The notes below the pieces were generated by a model. The model was not told the origin of the DNA. It did no database searches and saw only the letters and a list, made by a program, of their open reading frames with translations. Source: Xiphydria camelus (taxonomy: Eukaryota; Arthropoda; Insecta; Hymenoptera; Xiphydriidae). From it: DNA of 64,000 nt. Location: contig OY783191.1 in NCBI GenBank assembly GCA_963678675.1, positions 18,913,111-18,977,110 on the forward strand, written 5' to 3'. Made by a program: the position numbers and the translations under genes. Positions 35,422 to 47,067 of the stretch are shown piece after piece (the first letter of the stretch is position 1; each line of letters begins with the position of its first letter).

Positions 35422-36172
35422 ATGGTGTATCCAGCTAGTGAATGTGTTGATATTTTACTCATCTTAGGTGAGTGTCAAGGAGTGTATCGAGCGGCGACAC
35501 AATTGTATGCAGAACGGTTTCCCAATCGACAACATCATCCTTCTGCGGCAGTGATTCGCCAAATTGAAATGAATTGTCGAGAAGGAAGGATTGAGCAACG
35601 ATTATACCAACAAGGTTACAATCCGGACGATCCTTGCACCATTGCTATATTGGCAATGCCACATCTGAATCCTCATGTGAGTTCCCGTGAAATTGACCGT
35701 GACCTAGGAGTTCCTCGCAGTACGGCCCACAGAATTCTGCAATCTGTACGGTATCATTCATACCATATCACACTGACAGAAGTATTGTCACTTCAGGATA
35801 TGCAGAATCACGTTAATTTCTGTCAGTGGGCTTTGGAGAGATTGAACGAAGACCCTGCTTTCTTTCAGTACCTATATTATGTTTAGTGATGAAGCAACGT
35901 TTCAGAGCACTGGTTCCTTGAATCGTCACAATTGTCATTATTGGTCACCTGTAAACCCACACTGGACTCAACAAATTGACCATCAACATCGTTGGATTGG
36001 TCGTGGAGGTTTCGTTCAATGGCCTGCTCGATCTCCTGATCTCACACCCCTCGATTTCTATCTATGGGGTTACGTTAAAGATGCAGTATACACCAATCGA
36101 CCAACAACACTTGCAGATATGCAAAGACGCATCAGAAATGTGATCACGCACATTCCACCTGAAGACCTTTGA
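35422..36172 (+). pseudogene. IS630/mariner-superfamily transposase with central deletion
   Basis: The probable start is ATG 35422. The N-terminus (VDILLILGECQGVYRAATQL, then ERFPNRQHHPS) is the DUF4817-like helix-turn-helix, followed by a second HTH (SREIDRDLGVPRSTAHRI). The first catalytic Asp is in MFSDEATFQSTGSLNRHN, in a different frame from about 35879. The frame then jumps from DHQHR to WIGRGG, losing roughly 80 residues that normally hold the second Asp (QQDGAPAH-type), and resumes with the third site WPARSPDLTPLDFYLWGY. The frameshift and deletion make it inactive. Confidence 0.8.
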
Positions 36173-36314
36173 TCTGTAACAGGAAACTTCCGACTTCGAT
36201 TGGAGTTATGCCTCGCTGTCAATGGCGGTAACATCGAACACCTTTTAGAATGATTTTTTATTACAGCTACGTGAACACTGATGTGCAAAGTGTGCAACAA
36301 AACCTGTAATCGAA

Positions 36315-36720
36315 CCTAAATAAAAGTATTCTCATGTTTCCCTATTTTTGTACGATATTTCACGAAAAATCGATAGGAATATCATAAAATATAATATCGC
36401 TGAATACATCTCGGCTACACGCTAGTATTGCCGGATATTGCGTAAAAGCATTCCTCACCGCTCCAGCGCCTTGGGGAGACCTTATTTTACGGACACGCCT
36501 AGTAATTACATTCCTCGCACGTGCTCTATGGTTTATGTAAGAAATATATTATGGTTGGCTGGGTTTCTCTTATCATTGAAAGTTTCTTTTCTATTTAGAT
36601 CAGTTGTTCCAGAGATTCCCCGACAATTAATAAACTTACCAACTTTTCCTCTGACGTGCGTCATTTTTCATAGTATATATTAGCACTAATAATAAGTTCC
36701 CTGGCGTTACATACGTAGAT
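36315..36720. other. Spacer, no gene seen
   Basis: Mixed-composition sequence between the transposase and the retrotransposon 5' region; no repeat or domain recognised. Confidence 0.35.
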
Positions 36721-36744
36721 TTAGTTATTTTCATAGCCATTAGA

Positions 36745-38340
36745 GAGCGCTTGGCGCTTCCGGGCAGCGTGAAGTGGACACTGACCTGCTCACGGGGGAT
36801 TGGTGGCACGGATTGTCGAGCACCGAGCGTCGTGGCAATCAGGGGACTGCCTCGGGTCGCCCCCACCCGACCGTTACCGGCCAATAGAGACCGATAACGG
36901 TCCCCCGCGCTAGGTATAGAAGAGCGTGCGTGGAGTAAAAAATTCCCTCACATCATCAGACATCGGTCATCACACCGGAGCTCTCGCGCCAGTAAGACGT
37001 ATTGAAAGCAGTAAAGTGCAACCTTATAAAGTTACGACCGTTTATCGGTCGTGCCTCGTGCCAACAGAGCTCATCCTTATACCTGCCTCGCCGCCTCACG
37101 CAGCATTCTTCCCCTCGGGGAAGCGTAAACGGAGGCTTCCCTACCCACAGACAGGCGCCTCCTTCCAACAAGCCCTTACCAGGGCTACTCAACCGTTAAA
37201 AACTCAATTTTTCGCCCTAGCCACAGTCAAACTCGGTGGCTCGCCTCCTCACCAAGATGAATCACACCCAGGAAGGCCTCTCTTCAAGCGACAACGCCGA
37301 CCACAACACGCAATCATCTACTCAACCAGGTACCGTGCCTTCATAGTCTCCAAACGCCGCGGAAGTAATAGAATCCCTAAGAGCGGAACTACAACGTTCC
37401 CAATCCGAAAGGCTACAGATTGCCAGTCGTCTCGTCGCGCTCGATTCTCATATCGCCAAACTAGGCTCTCGCCTAAACTCCGCCTGTTTCACTCCTCCTC
37501 CACCCGCCATCCTAGTCACCCCCGCAATGGAAATTGATGAGCGCCCCGCGGAAACCCCAGCTCTGAACCCCAAAAAACGCACCAGATCGTCCAGTCCGTC
37601 AATAGCCGCCTCCTCCGAATCCGACTCCGATTCGGACTCGGATTCAGAGGATGAAGAAAAACGTCAGTCTAGCCACCCTCCCTCTATCTGTATAAAGCAG
37701 AAAAAGCAATGGCCTAAAATCCAAAAATTCTTAGCGCACGAAGATATTTCCCTCCGCTGCGCGATAAACACTTCCGACGCGGTCAAAGTATTCCTGTAAT
37801 CAATCGACGACTTCCGTCGGCTTACGGCAAAATTGGACAGTGACAAGGTCCAATACTCCACCAACCAGCTACGTCAAGAGAAAGACCTGTCAGTAGTGAT
37901 CAGGGGCGTGCTGGAATATCTTTCCGAGGACAACATCAAGCGCAAACTCAAAACAAAGAAACTCCCAGTCAAGTCAGTCTATCGCATGCGAAAAGGCGAC
38001 AAAATCTGGCCTCTCTCTAGTCAACATCTACCTCGATGCTAAATACCCCTCCGCAAAGTCTATCTTCGACCTCAGATCCCTCGGTGGGCTAAATGTTAAA
38101 GTCGAGCCCAAACGCAGAACTAAAACAAAACCGCAGTGTCGCCGCTGCCTAAAGTTCCGTCATACTGCAAATTACTGCAGTGTCACCTGGATGTGTGCCT
38201 TCTGTGCCAAATCCCACGTCTCTTCAAAATGCCCTGACAGAGACAACCCCAACTTTTCCCCGACCTACGCAAACTGCAAAGGCCCTCACCGCGCCACCTA
38301 CCGTGGCTGTCTCAAAGCGCCATTCAAAGCGAAGTACATT
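36745..38340 (+). pseudogene. Jockey-like non-LTR ORF1 (gag) with 5' leader
   Basis: A GC-rich leader (36745-37256) precedes a probable ATG at 37257. The first part has a coiled-coil-like segment (VIESLRAELQRSQSERLQIA), then an Asp/Ser-rich acidic stretch (37610-37660), a basic segment, a region around VIRGVLEYLSEDNIKRKLK and LGGLNVKVEP, and finally three CCHC-type zinc knuckles (CRRCLKFRHTANYC, CAFCAKSHVSSKC, CKGPHRATYRGC). This order is that of jockey-clade ORF1, an RNA-binding chaperone. Stops at 37348 and 37797 and a frameshift near 38010 inactivate it. The element ends abruptly at about 38340, where pogo-like sequence begins in an open frame. Confidence 0.75.
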
Positions 38341-38344
38341 CAGG

Positions 38345-38898
38345 GCGAACATTGGCAAAATTAGGAGTAAAAACGGTAGAAGCAACGGTCCAATCACTAT
38401 CATCTACGACACACAGCTATACTATTATATAATGCCTACCATTTCGGCAAGTGGACGTCTTGTTTCACCACTGCACATAATTTTGAAGGAGTCTACAGGA
38501 ACATTTGGCCCAAGGGTGGAAGAATCTCTATTTCGTCCAGCTACCATTTACATTCAAGCTTCAAAATCAGGTAAACTTACGTCTGAACATTTTAAAACTT
38601 GGTTCATCCAGGTGTATTTACCGAATACTGGCCAGAAAAGCATGCTACTACTCGACTCACGGACGGGACATTGTTCGAGTCAGCTAGAGACGTTGATCCC
38701 ACAAGACAAAGAAGTACAGTTTTCAATGATTCCGAAAAAAACGACTAGCATCATTCAACCTTTAGATGTATTTGGATTCCGGATTTGAAAGAATTTCGTT
38801 CGAACATTTTCTGATAATATACTTCTTCAAGAGAAAGATATTAGTTTGCACTCGCGCAATGAAATAATTAAATTGCACTCATTAACACACAACCAGAT
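38345..38898 (+). pseudogene. pogo-like DDE transposase C-terminal half
   Basis: YYYIMPTISASGRLVSPLHI begins the DDE_1 domain. The second Asp lies in LLLDSRTGHC and the third in TSIIQPLDVFGFR, with the KKTT preceding it as in pogo/Tigger/jerky proteins. A TGA follows GFRI at 38786, after which the frame continues (NFVRTFSDN, then IIKLHSLTHNQIK) to about 38898. The N-terminal CENP-B-type DNA-binding half and the first catalytic Asp are missing. Confidence 0.78.
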
Positions 38899-39180
38899 TA
38901 AGAATAGTCGCGACATTCGTGGATCTCCGGGCAATGGATTCAAGATTACTAACGATGGACAGTACGACATGGACGACAAGAGATTGTGCAGTCTTGCCGA
39001 TCCCATACAGCATCACGATCTAGCGTCTATGTGAGGCGATATTGACAATGCCAATCTGATCGTTCAAGCTGTCGATTCTAACTTTCGTACGAATCTGAAG
39101 AGACAACGCGTGGACAACGGAAGTCTTGAAGCGTTGACGTTGCGCAATTCTGAACTTATTTCCTAGTTGGACGCCAGACT
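38899..39180 (+). pseudogene. Polinton-associated ORF fragment, function unknown
   Basis: The frame reads GNGFKITNDGQYDMDDKRLC followed by SLADPIQHHDLAS, a TGA at 39032, then VQAVDSNFRTNLKRQ and LRALEEEWM. I recall similar short ORFs next to integrases of Polinton-like elements but know no function. It lies directly upstream of an integrase fragment on the same strand. Confidence 0.45.
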
Positions 39181-39198
39181 GAGAGCACTGGAAGAAGA

Positions 39199-39790
39199 AT
39201 GGATGAAGAAAAGCTAGCCGTTATACGGAAACTGCACAGACCGACTAGAAGAAATTACCAACGTCGTCGCGTCGATGTTCGCGGCTTGGACGAGACTTGG
39301 CAGGCGGATCTCGTGGATATGTCAACCTGTGCAAGGGTCAACAGTGGTTACCAATACTTGTTAACCATCATCGATATATTTTCGAAATTTGACTGGGTAA
39401 GAGAGCTAGAATTTGAAGAGTAAGAGCGTCGAGTACGTGACAAACGCTATGGAATCCGTATTTAAACAGAGTCGCGTCCCCAAGAACTTGCACGTCGACT
39501 TTGGCAGGGAATTCTAGAATTCAAAATTCAAAGCTCTTATGCAGCAATACGGCATCAACTTGTACTCGACATTCAAGAATCTGAAAGCTTCCATCTGTGA
39601 GCGTTTTAATTGCACATTGAAGAGCAAAATGTGGTTATAGTTTAGTCTACGAGGGCGTCACAAGTGAACAGATATCTTACCCGACGCGGTCTCTGCATAC
39701 AACGATAGCAAACATTGAACTATCGGAATGAAACCGAGGGAAGTTAACGCTGGAAATGCCCAACAACTGCTACGAGTACAATCATAGCCA
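39199..39790 (+). pseudogene. Polinton-type retroviral-like integrase, core fragment
   Basis: RPTRRNYQRRRVDVRGLDET then WQADLVDM gives the first catalytic Asp of the rve integrase fold, followed by YLLTIIDIFSKFDWV. After a stop at 39421 the second acidic site appears as LHVDFGREF in another frame, then NLKASICERFN carries the catalytic Glu, and later ILPDAVSAYNDSKH and TIGMKPREV. At least three frame breaks are present. In Polintons this enzyme integrates linear DNA with 6-bp target duplications. The C-terminal DNA-binding/chromodomain part is absent, but related pieces lie at 58759-59140, 62670-62790 and 61885-62190. Confidence 0.72.
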
Positions 39791-39925
39791 CCTTTAAACA
39801 AGGCCCCGGCCTGGGAGATTTGGCAACGCTGTTCATACGTCCGGCTGACTGACCTAACAGCACCTAACGTGACATGAACCTGTCGTTTGTTATTGAATTG
39901 CATTGCATTGCGTTGCAGATTTTAA

Positions 39926-42448
39926 CCTTCCGTCGGGCGCATCTGATCTAAGAGGCACAGCGCTTCCATTTTATTAATTCTCCCCGCCAGTGGGCGACAC
40001 TGGCGCATGTCCGTCTCAGTAGCTGTCGCTTTTAAGATGCTCTACGTAACCTTCCCACTTAGTTTCTATTCGACTCTCGTTAAGTGGTATTTTCAAGTTT
40101 TGTTCAGATAAGCTCATTGCGCCCGAATTCGTCACATTTATAAAGGTATGTATTTTTTAAAGATTTACAGAAAGAACATTTTTAACCTTTACTTTAGGAC
40201 AAATAATACAAAGATTTTCAATAATTTTGGAAAAATATCTTGATTTATGAGTTGGGCTTGTCTGGCACATTGCGCCCCAACACGTAATATTTTTTTTTAT
40301 TTCTTGTCACTTGTTCCAGTTTTTTGTGAAAAAATGTCCCGTAAACTCTATAATTTGGATAACCCGAAATATGTAGACATAATGGATTTGTTAACGAGAG
40401 ATGACGACGATCCGACCTTGAACGACGATTTTGGAGAGGAAAGCGACATTGCTTCCGAGGATGATGTAGAAGAACGCGATGTTGATTCCGAATCGGAACA
40501 GGAATGTGAAACCGATGCAGATGATGATGATGATTTAAGTACCAGTTTTTTTTTTGGGGCAAAGATAAGACTACTAAGTGGAACAAAAATCCTCCTCAGA
40601 GAAGTGTACGTAGGGCACCTCATAACTTGATTACTCATTTACCTGGGGTCAAGGGAAACGCGAGGGCTGCTAAGACTGCTGTTGACTGTTGGAGTAATCT
40701 TTTCACTGAAGAAATATTAGAAATGGTAGTAAAGTATACCAACCAATATATTGACACCATCAGGAATAAATATTTCAGAGAGAGAGAGAGAGATATCAAA
40801 TCCACAGATATAATCGAAATAAAAGCTTTCATCGGGCTACTGTATCTAGCAGGAGCATACAGAGGGAATCGTCAAAGTCTCGAGGAACTTTGGGGGAAAG
40901 AAAGCGACGGTATTGAAAAATTCAGCCTTGTGATGAGTATTAAGCGGTTTAAGACTCTCATACGCTGTTTGCGTTTTGATGATCGAAATACAAGGGACGA
41001 AAGGAAAAGAATCGATCGGCTTGCTCCAATTCGTGACATTTTTCATAAATTCGTGCAAAGTTGCCAAAAGAGCTATATTCTTGGGGAGAATGTAACCATT
41101 GACGAAATGCTTCCAGGTTTTCGAGGAAACTGTCCTTTTCGCCAGAATATATCATCGAAACCAAGCAAATATGGTATAAAATGTTTCGCCCTCGTTGATG
41201 CAAAACAGTATTACACCTATAACATGCAAATTTATACTGGAAAGCAGCCAGAAGGACCTTTCTGTATAAGCAATAAACCAAGTGATGTAGTGAACAGAAT
41301 GGTTGAGCCCATATATGGATCTGGTCGTAACATAACTGCCGATAATTGGTTCACTAATATAGATCTCGTCGATGACCTGAAAAAAGAAGAAACTATCCTA
41401 TGTTGGGACTGTCAAAAAAATAAAAGACACCTACCACCAGAATTTGTAGCTACTAAGGAAAGGGCACAATTTACTGGTTTGTTTGGTTTCAATGATGGAA
41501 AGACATTGGTGTCGTATGTTCCACGTCCGAGAAAAAACGTGATTCTTATATCAACACTTCATAACGATAACACCATTGATCCTGATTCCGAAGAGAAGAA
41601 GAAACCTAATATTATCACATTTTATAACTCGACTAAAGGAGGTGTTGATACTGCAGACAAAATGTGTGTTACATACGATGTGTCTCGAAATATCAAGCGT
41701 TGGCCAATGGTAATATTCTTCACGATGCTAAATGTGGCGGGTATTAACTCTCAAGTCATTTACCTTGGAAACGATCTAGAACCACTACGCAGAAGACTGT
41801 ACCTGAAAAAATTAGCCCACGAACTGACGATTGGAGAGTCAAGTCGCAGAAGTATAAAAACTATTGGAATACCAACCGAACTTCAAAATAGGTTGAAAAG
41901 ATTTCGTCCCCCACCCCAGGAAGAAGAAAATGTCAATCCCCTCACTCCCCCACCCCCTAAGAGAAAACGATGTTCAACTTGCACCAGCGAAACTGGTTTG
42001 AGAAGACTGACAAATCACATATGCAAGAAATGCGAGACTTATATTTGCTTATCTCATGCAAATATGGTGTGCGATCGGTGTTTTACTGGAGTAGATACAG
42101 ACCCCCTCCCCGAAGTTGAGTGAACCAATATTATTACTAGCATTTTTTAAAACAATTTTCTAATTTCCCTTTTTTACTTTACGTTTTTCTAACTTGACTT
42201 ATTGTTCACAGTATTTGATATTGACTTATAAAGTTCATTAATTTTTTTCACTGTTTTATCTCAAATACAAGTCTCTTTTGCAGAAAATGTTGTGTTTTTC
42301 TTCTTTTAACACCCCTAATAATGATGGTCCCCACTTGTTAGTTCTAAAAATGAATTTAATTAGGCGTTTGTTATGTTTTTTTCGTAATGTGCTCCTCAAG
42401 CACATTGCGCCCGAACTCCACGGTTAACATATTGCGCCCGACGGAAGG
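39926..42448 (+). mobile_element. piggyBac element with intact ends (2523 bp)
   Basis: The ends CCTTCCGTCGGGCGCA and TGCGCCCGACGGAAGG (reading ATTGCGCCCGACGGAAGG at the right) are flanked by TTAA (39922-39925 and 42449-42452). A subterminal motif CATTGCGCCCGAA recurs near 40115, 40268, 42400 and 42425, probably a transposase binding site. It encloses a nearly complete transposase gene on the same strand. Confidence 0.92.
40334..42123 (+). CDS. piggyBac transposase, one apparent frameshift
   Basis: The start ATG 40334 opens an acidic N-terminal region (DVDSESEQECETDADDDDD). A frame change falls in a T10-G4 homopolymer (40546-40559), after which GKDKTTKWNKNPP leads into the 498-codon frame beginning at 40627. 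Catalytic Asps are visible at codon 159 of that frame (VTIDEMLPGFRG), 239 (ITADNWFTN) and 341 (TKGGVDTADKM). The C-terminal cysteine-rich domain has CSTC, HICKKC, CLSH and CDRC clusters that bind TIR DNA. The total is about 590 residues, normal for the family. The enzyme excises and inserts at TTAA without leaving a scar. If the homopolymer length is a sequencing error, the gene is intact. Confidence 0.9.
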
Positions 42449-42452
42449 TTAA

Positions 42453-43540
42453 GCAGCTCCTGAATATCTAGTCAATAAACAAAGGTATAGACGTATTCAC
42501 AGTTAAATAAACATCTGGCAGAACAATGTTGCGTGGAAGTGATGTGGGTGTATTCGGCTACAGACAATTATTAAAAAAATGATCGTCTCTTTTTGTTCTA
42601 ATAACTTTATTTAACCGAATATACCCACATCATTTCCACGCAACATTGTTCTGCCAGATGTTAACACATCAATTAGATATGTCTTCCTTGCAATCACATA
42701 CTATTTTACATGGTTGGAAGGAAGAGATATCAAATTGATGTGTTAACATTTGGCAGAACAATGTTGCGTGGAAATGATGTGGGTATATTCGGTTAAATAA
42801 AGTTATTAGAACAAAAAGACGATAATTTTTTAAATAATCGTCTGTAACCGAATATACCCACATCACTTCCACGCAACATTGTTACCATAATTACCATTGA
42901 ATAATGGTAATTACTCACCATAATTCGCAAATCCACGATTTCGAGGTTAGACGCTTCGATCTCACGAATTGATACCAACTCTAACTACCGACTCGACTTC
43001 TACCGGTAAAAGTGGCTCGAATACCGACCAAGCCCGGCCGAAGAGGTCCCTGCAACTGTGCGGTTCTGCCCGGGACATACGGTACGTTATGGAAGTCACG
43101 AATTCGTATCTAGTTTTATTAGAAATCGTAGTGAAACCGTTGTTATACACCGAAAAGAGTATAAAGATGTACGTTCTGGAGATAGAAGCGTCTAACACCG
43201 GAATGGTGATTTTGTGAAGAATGGAAAGTACTCACCGTTATTCTGAAATTCACGATTTCGAGGTTAGACGCTCCGATCTCTCGAATTGATACCGACTCTA
43301 ATTACCGACTCGACTTGTACCGGCATGAATACCGACCAAGCCCGGCCGAAGGTAAATGTCAAGATCCTGCACAGAGCTCACACGGACACACACTAATGTC
43401 GTTAGCATTTCCACCACCACTTCCATGAAATCACTCCCAAGCGAGCCTAAAGATGTTTACACATCAACAACTCGTGGAAAGTAAGGAGATTTTGTACATC
43501 TCTCTATTATATAAAATTAGGCCAGTGCAATTAAGATCGG
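42453..43540. repeat. Alternating inverted and direct repeats
   Basis: At 42514-42885 the unit CTGGCAGAACAATGTTGCGT, followed by GGAAGTGATGTGGGT, occurs four times in alternating orientation. At 42930-43045 and 43250-43350 a second unit (GATTTCGAGGTTAGACGCTC, then GACTCGACTT and CCGACCAAGCCCGGCCGAAG) is directly repeated about 320 bp apart. No gene is present; the frames here are shadows of the repeats. Confidence 0.7.
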
Positions 43541-43998
43541 TCGTGGAACAAAATGCCCTAAAGCTGATTTATGCGGGATTATTTAGCTTCTGTGGCCCTG
43601 ATTAATATACTAAAAGTCCCCATCCCTCCGAGGGTGCAAACAACCCCAAAACTACCCCTAAAGGTACATTTTTTTAGTTTTTCTCAAATATCTTAAAAAC
43701 GGCTCTTTTTTTCGAAAAAATGAAAGAGACCAAAATGAAAGCCAATAAAATTACCTATAAAATGGTATATAGTAGTGCATAATTTTTTCGGAAACCAGTG
43801 GCGGGCTGGAAGCGTTTAAAATTGCGAGACGTACATCCACCCTCAATATTACATTTTACGCAGTGAAAATACTCCCAGTTAGTTTATTTAAGACAATGAA
43901 ATGTTAAAACATTGCGAAAAAAGTAAAAAATATATATGTATAATAAATATAAATATATATAAAAAATAAAATATAAATATAAAAGTAAACATATATAT

Positions 43999-46713
43999 GG
44001 GTCATTCCACGTCATATTTACAACTGAAAAATAAAATCGCCCCGATTATTTTTTGTTGTGTATCGAATACAAAATTAATCGACCCGTATTTTTTTATTTT
44101 CACATGTAACGCAAAATTTGCAAGTTACGAATATTGAAACATTTGAAGGGTGAAAAATCTAATTTTTTTGTAATTATCTAGTTCGTAAACAAATTAATAT
44201 AAATTCATGAAATTTTTAGAGGAAGTTCGTGATGAGTCAGACTTTACATATTCTTATGAATAAATAAATTACATCAATTTTTCAACAACAAATGCGCAAT
44301 TGTTATGAAGAAATCCTATTTACAAAAAATGGGTCTCTTTTAAATAGTCTTTTTGATTACTCAAATATTTGTCATGGCACCTAGAATAACTCGTAAAAAT
44401 TTCAAAGTGGGCAGTTCATAAGTTTTCGAGATACAAATGATTATACGGAGTCTCTCCGGCCCCGAGCGCGTCATAGCGTGTCGTCCACTCAGGCTGCGCG
44501 ACGCCAAGCCCGCTTGAAAAAGTTTCGAATGATTACAATTCACAAATTTTATATAATGGGATATTATACAGTAGTAATATACGAGTATGAAAAGTAAGAA
44601 AATTTGAAAAACGACGGCTTCACATATTTATTATGTTTAAACATCTATTACAAATGAACAATTCGAAATATTAATACCGATGTATACATCCGTTAATATT
44701 CTTACAGCATGTCGCAATCTTTCTACATTCCGAGTATTTTCATTGAACTATTCTAATTTACGTTTCGAACAACGTCCGGATTTAGTTTTCGAAAAGCAAA
44801 CGTTTTGAATTTTTGGACACAAAGAGTATGTCTTGACTTTTAATTCGAAGTTTTGCTCCGGTTCAACTTAATGAAATTTTTGTGTACCTGAAATCGTCTT
44901 ACAATTTTCAAATCGATCTTTCAAAAATTCTGCTGTTTTTTTATAATCTTTTTCACTTTTGAAAACAGACGTAATTTTAGAAAAATTTCCATCTTGCACG
45001 GCCCATTCATATAATTCAAATGCTGTAGTTATTTGTTTGTCTGGAGTCATTTGGAGGCTGGCTTTTCGTGCTTTTCTTTTCAAAGCTCCACCAGCCCCAT
45101 CGCAAGGACCTTTCCCGTGAGCCGTGGCTTGGAAATGCCATTTCGCAGAGCGACCGAAGTCTTGTTGGTGGTAATAAATAGTTGAGAAGTGTTTGACATT
45201 TTTTAATTGTTGAGGTGCTCCATCCGAAAAGTAGATACATTCACGTATATTTGGATGAAAATTCGAAAGAAAATCATTGAATGACTGTAGAAACATATAA
45301 ACAGCTACGGAGTCATGTTTTTGCTAATCACAAAACGCAAATAGTTTTACTATTTCTTATGCTAATAGCAGCTGAAACTGTTTTTTCTCAAAATTTTCTG
45401 GCTTTCAGGACCATGTAACGCGAAGTATTCATAGTTTGCGCTATTTTATTGACGCTCCATTTTATTCCCAATATTGTCAAAATCTGAATTTTGTCTTGCT
45501 GAGATTTTTGAGGATCATGGAATTGAGATTTTAATTCAGATATTAACCGGGGGCTGTACTCAGCCTCATTGTCGAATTCCTAATAATATCATAACTGAAT
45601 TAATATATAACATTCGTAACAAATTGTTGGTTACCGATTGGTCCAAAAAGGTAGTATAATTTTGTCTCTATTAACGTACTTCGTCGTAATCAGAATCGGA
45701 AAATGAGTAAGCGTCATCGTCATCTGAAATTTCCGAATCACTTGTTCGATTATCACTTGAATTTTCCGAATTAAATTGTGATTTGTGCGTACTTTTCTCG
45801 AAAGCAGCTAAAGTAATTCATAAAATATGGTTAAAACTCAACGACAATTTTTGAAAATCTAGAGAAACAGCTCGATTACCTATGTACTCACTGATTTCAC
45901 TGACGTTCATTTTCCCAATTTTTTTTCTACAAGAAATACACAAAATGTCACCTGGTTTTAAAGATTTGAATTTCTTTTGGATTGTATCTGATGCATGACG
46001 TAAATTTGATTTATGCACTTTTGAACCGTGTGATTTTTCGTTAAGGGGGTTACAACAACTATTTTGGAATTTTCTTGAGGACATTTTTCAAAACAGTGTG
46101 GATCACCGAATAGCTCACGCTAAACTGAAGGGTGTGTACAATGCGCATATAGAGAACCGAAGAAGTCGAGAAAATATCAGCACACAAACTTGTTCGCACA
46201 GGCACCGTGTCGCACAGCCTGAGTGGACGGCGCGCTATGACGCGCTCGGGGCCGGAGAGACTGCGTATAATCATTTGTATCTCGAAAACTTATGAACTGC
46301 CCACTTTGAAATTTTTACGAGTTATTCTAGGTGCCATGACAAATATTTGAGTAATCAAACAGACTATTTAAAAGAGACCCTTTTTTTGTAAATAGGATTT
46401 CTTTATAACAATTGCGCATTTGTTGTTGAAAAATTGATGTAATTTATTTATTCATAAAAATATGTAAAGTCTGACTCATCACGAACTTCCTCTAAAAATT
46501 TCATGAATTTATATTAATTCGTTTACGAACTAGATAATTACAAAAGAAATTAGATTTTTCACCCTTCAAATGTTTCAATATTCGTAACTTGCACATTTTG
46601 CGTTACATGTGAAAATAAAAAAATACGGGTTGATTAATTTTGTATTCGATACACAAAAAAAAATAATCGGGGCGATTCTATTTCTCTGTTGTAAATATGA
46701 CGTGGAATGACCC
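43999..46713. mobile_element. 2.7-kb TIR element nested in the large element
   Basis: GGGTCATTCCACGTCATATT and its complement end the element inside an AT dinucleotide tract. Arms of about 515 bp pair, including a GC-rich block around CCGAGCGCGTCATAGCG. The core holds a split minus-strand gene of the HGKGPCDG family. Confidence 0.82.
44868..46084 (-). pseudogene. DDE-like transposase with HGKGPCDG motif, fuller copy
   Basis: In minus-strand order: an N-terminal Cys/His segment (CCNPLNEKSHGSKVHKSNL, then KPGDILCISCRKKIGK, a putative zinc finger); a Ser/Asp-rich linker (45800-45665); a helix-turn-helix-like part (IQILTILGIKWSVNKIAQTM, about 45560-45370); and the C-terminal core at 45296-44868 with IYFSDGAPQQLKNVKHFSTI, a DFG, and ATAHGKGPCDGAGGALKRKA. 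The segment corresponding to VDFAEN in the copy at 32341-33144 is not seen. Stops and frame changes between parts may be introns or decay. The protein type is recalled from insect and Hydra transposons, without a firm superfamily name. Confidence 0.65.
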
Positions 46714-47067
46714 ATATATATGTGTGTGTACCTATGTATGTCAAAATATGTTACGTTAGTGGCGTGCAGTAAGTGTCCGAAGACGATACAGATTTTTCAA
46801 TGCTCAAAAATGATGTAATTGGTTTGAATTGTTCTGTTCAGAACATTTGAAGTTTAAATTACTTATCACTTGGAGAAAATCCAGTCAAAATTAAGGCAGT
46901 GGCGTGTAGTGAAGTTTTAAAGTCGATTCAAAAATGGCTATTAATATGGCTAAAGAATCGTATCTATTATACTAAAAGTATATATCAAATATTTATTTTC
47001 CTACGCTCAAGAAACAATATACATTCAATACTCGTACTTACATTAGAGTATATGTACAATAAAAAAT

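Noticed and set aside
36926..37537. 203-residue open frame overlapping the ORF1 leader
   Set aside because: The jockey-like ORF1 frame starting at 37257 has zinc knuckles and a coiled coil; this overlapping frame has no domain.
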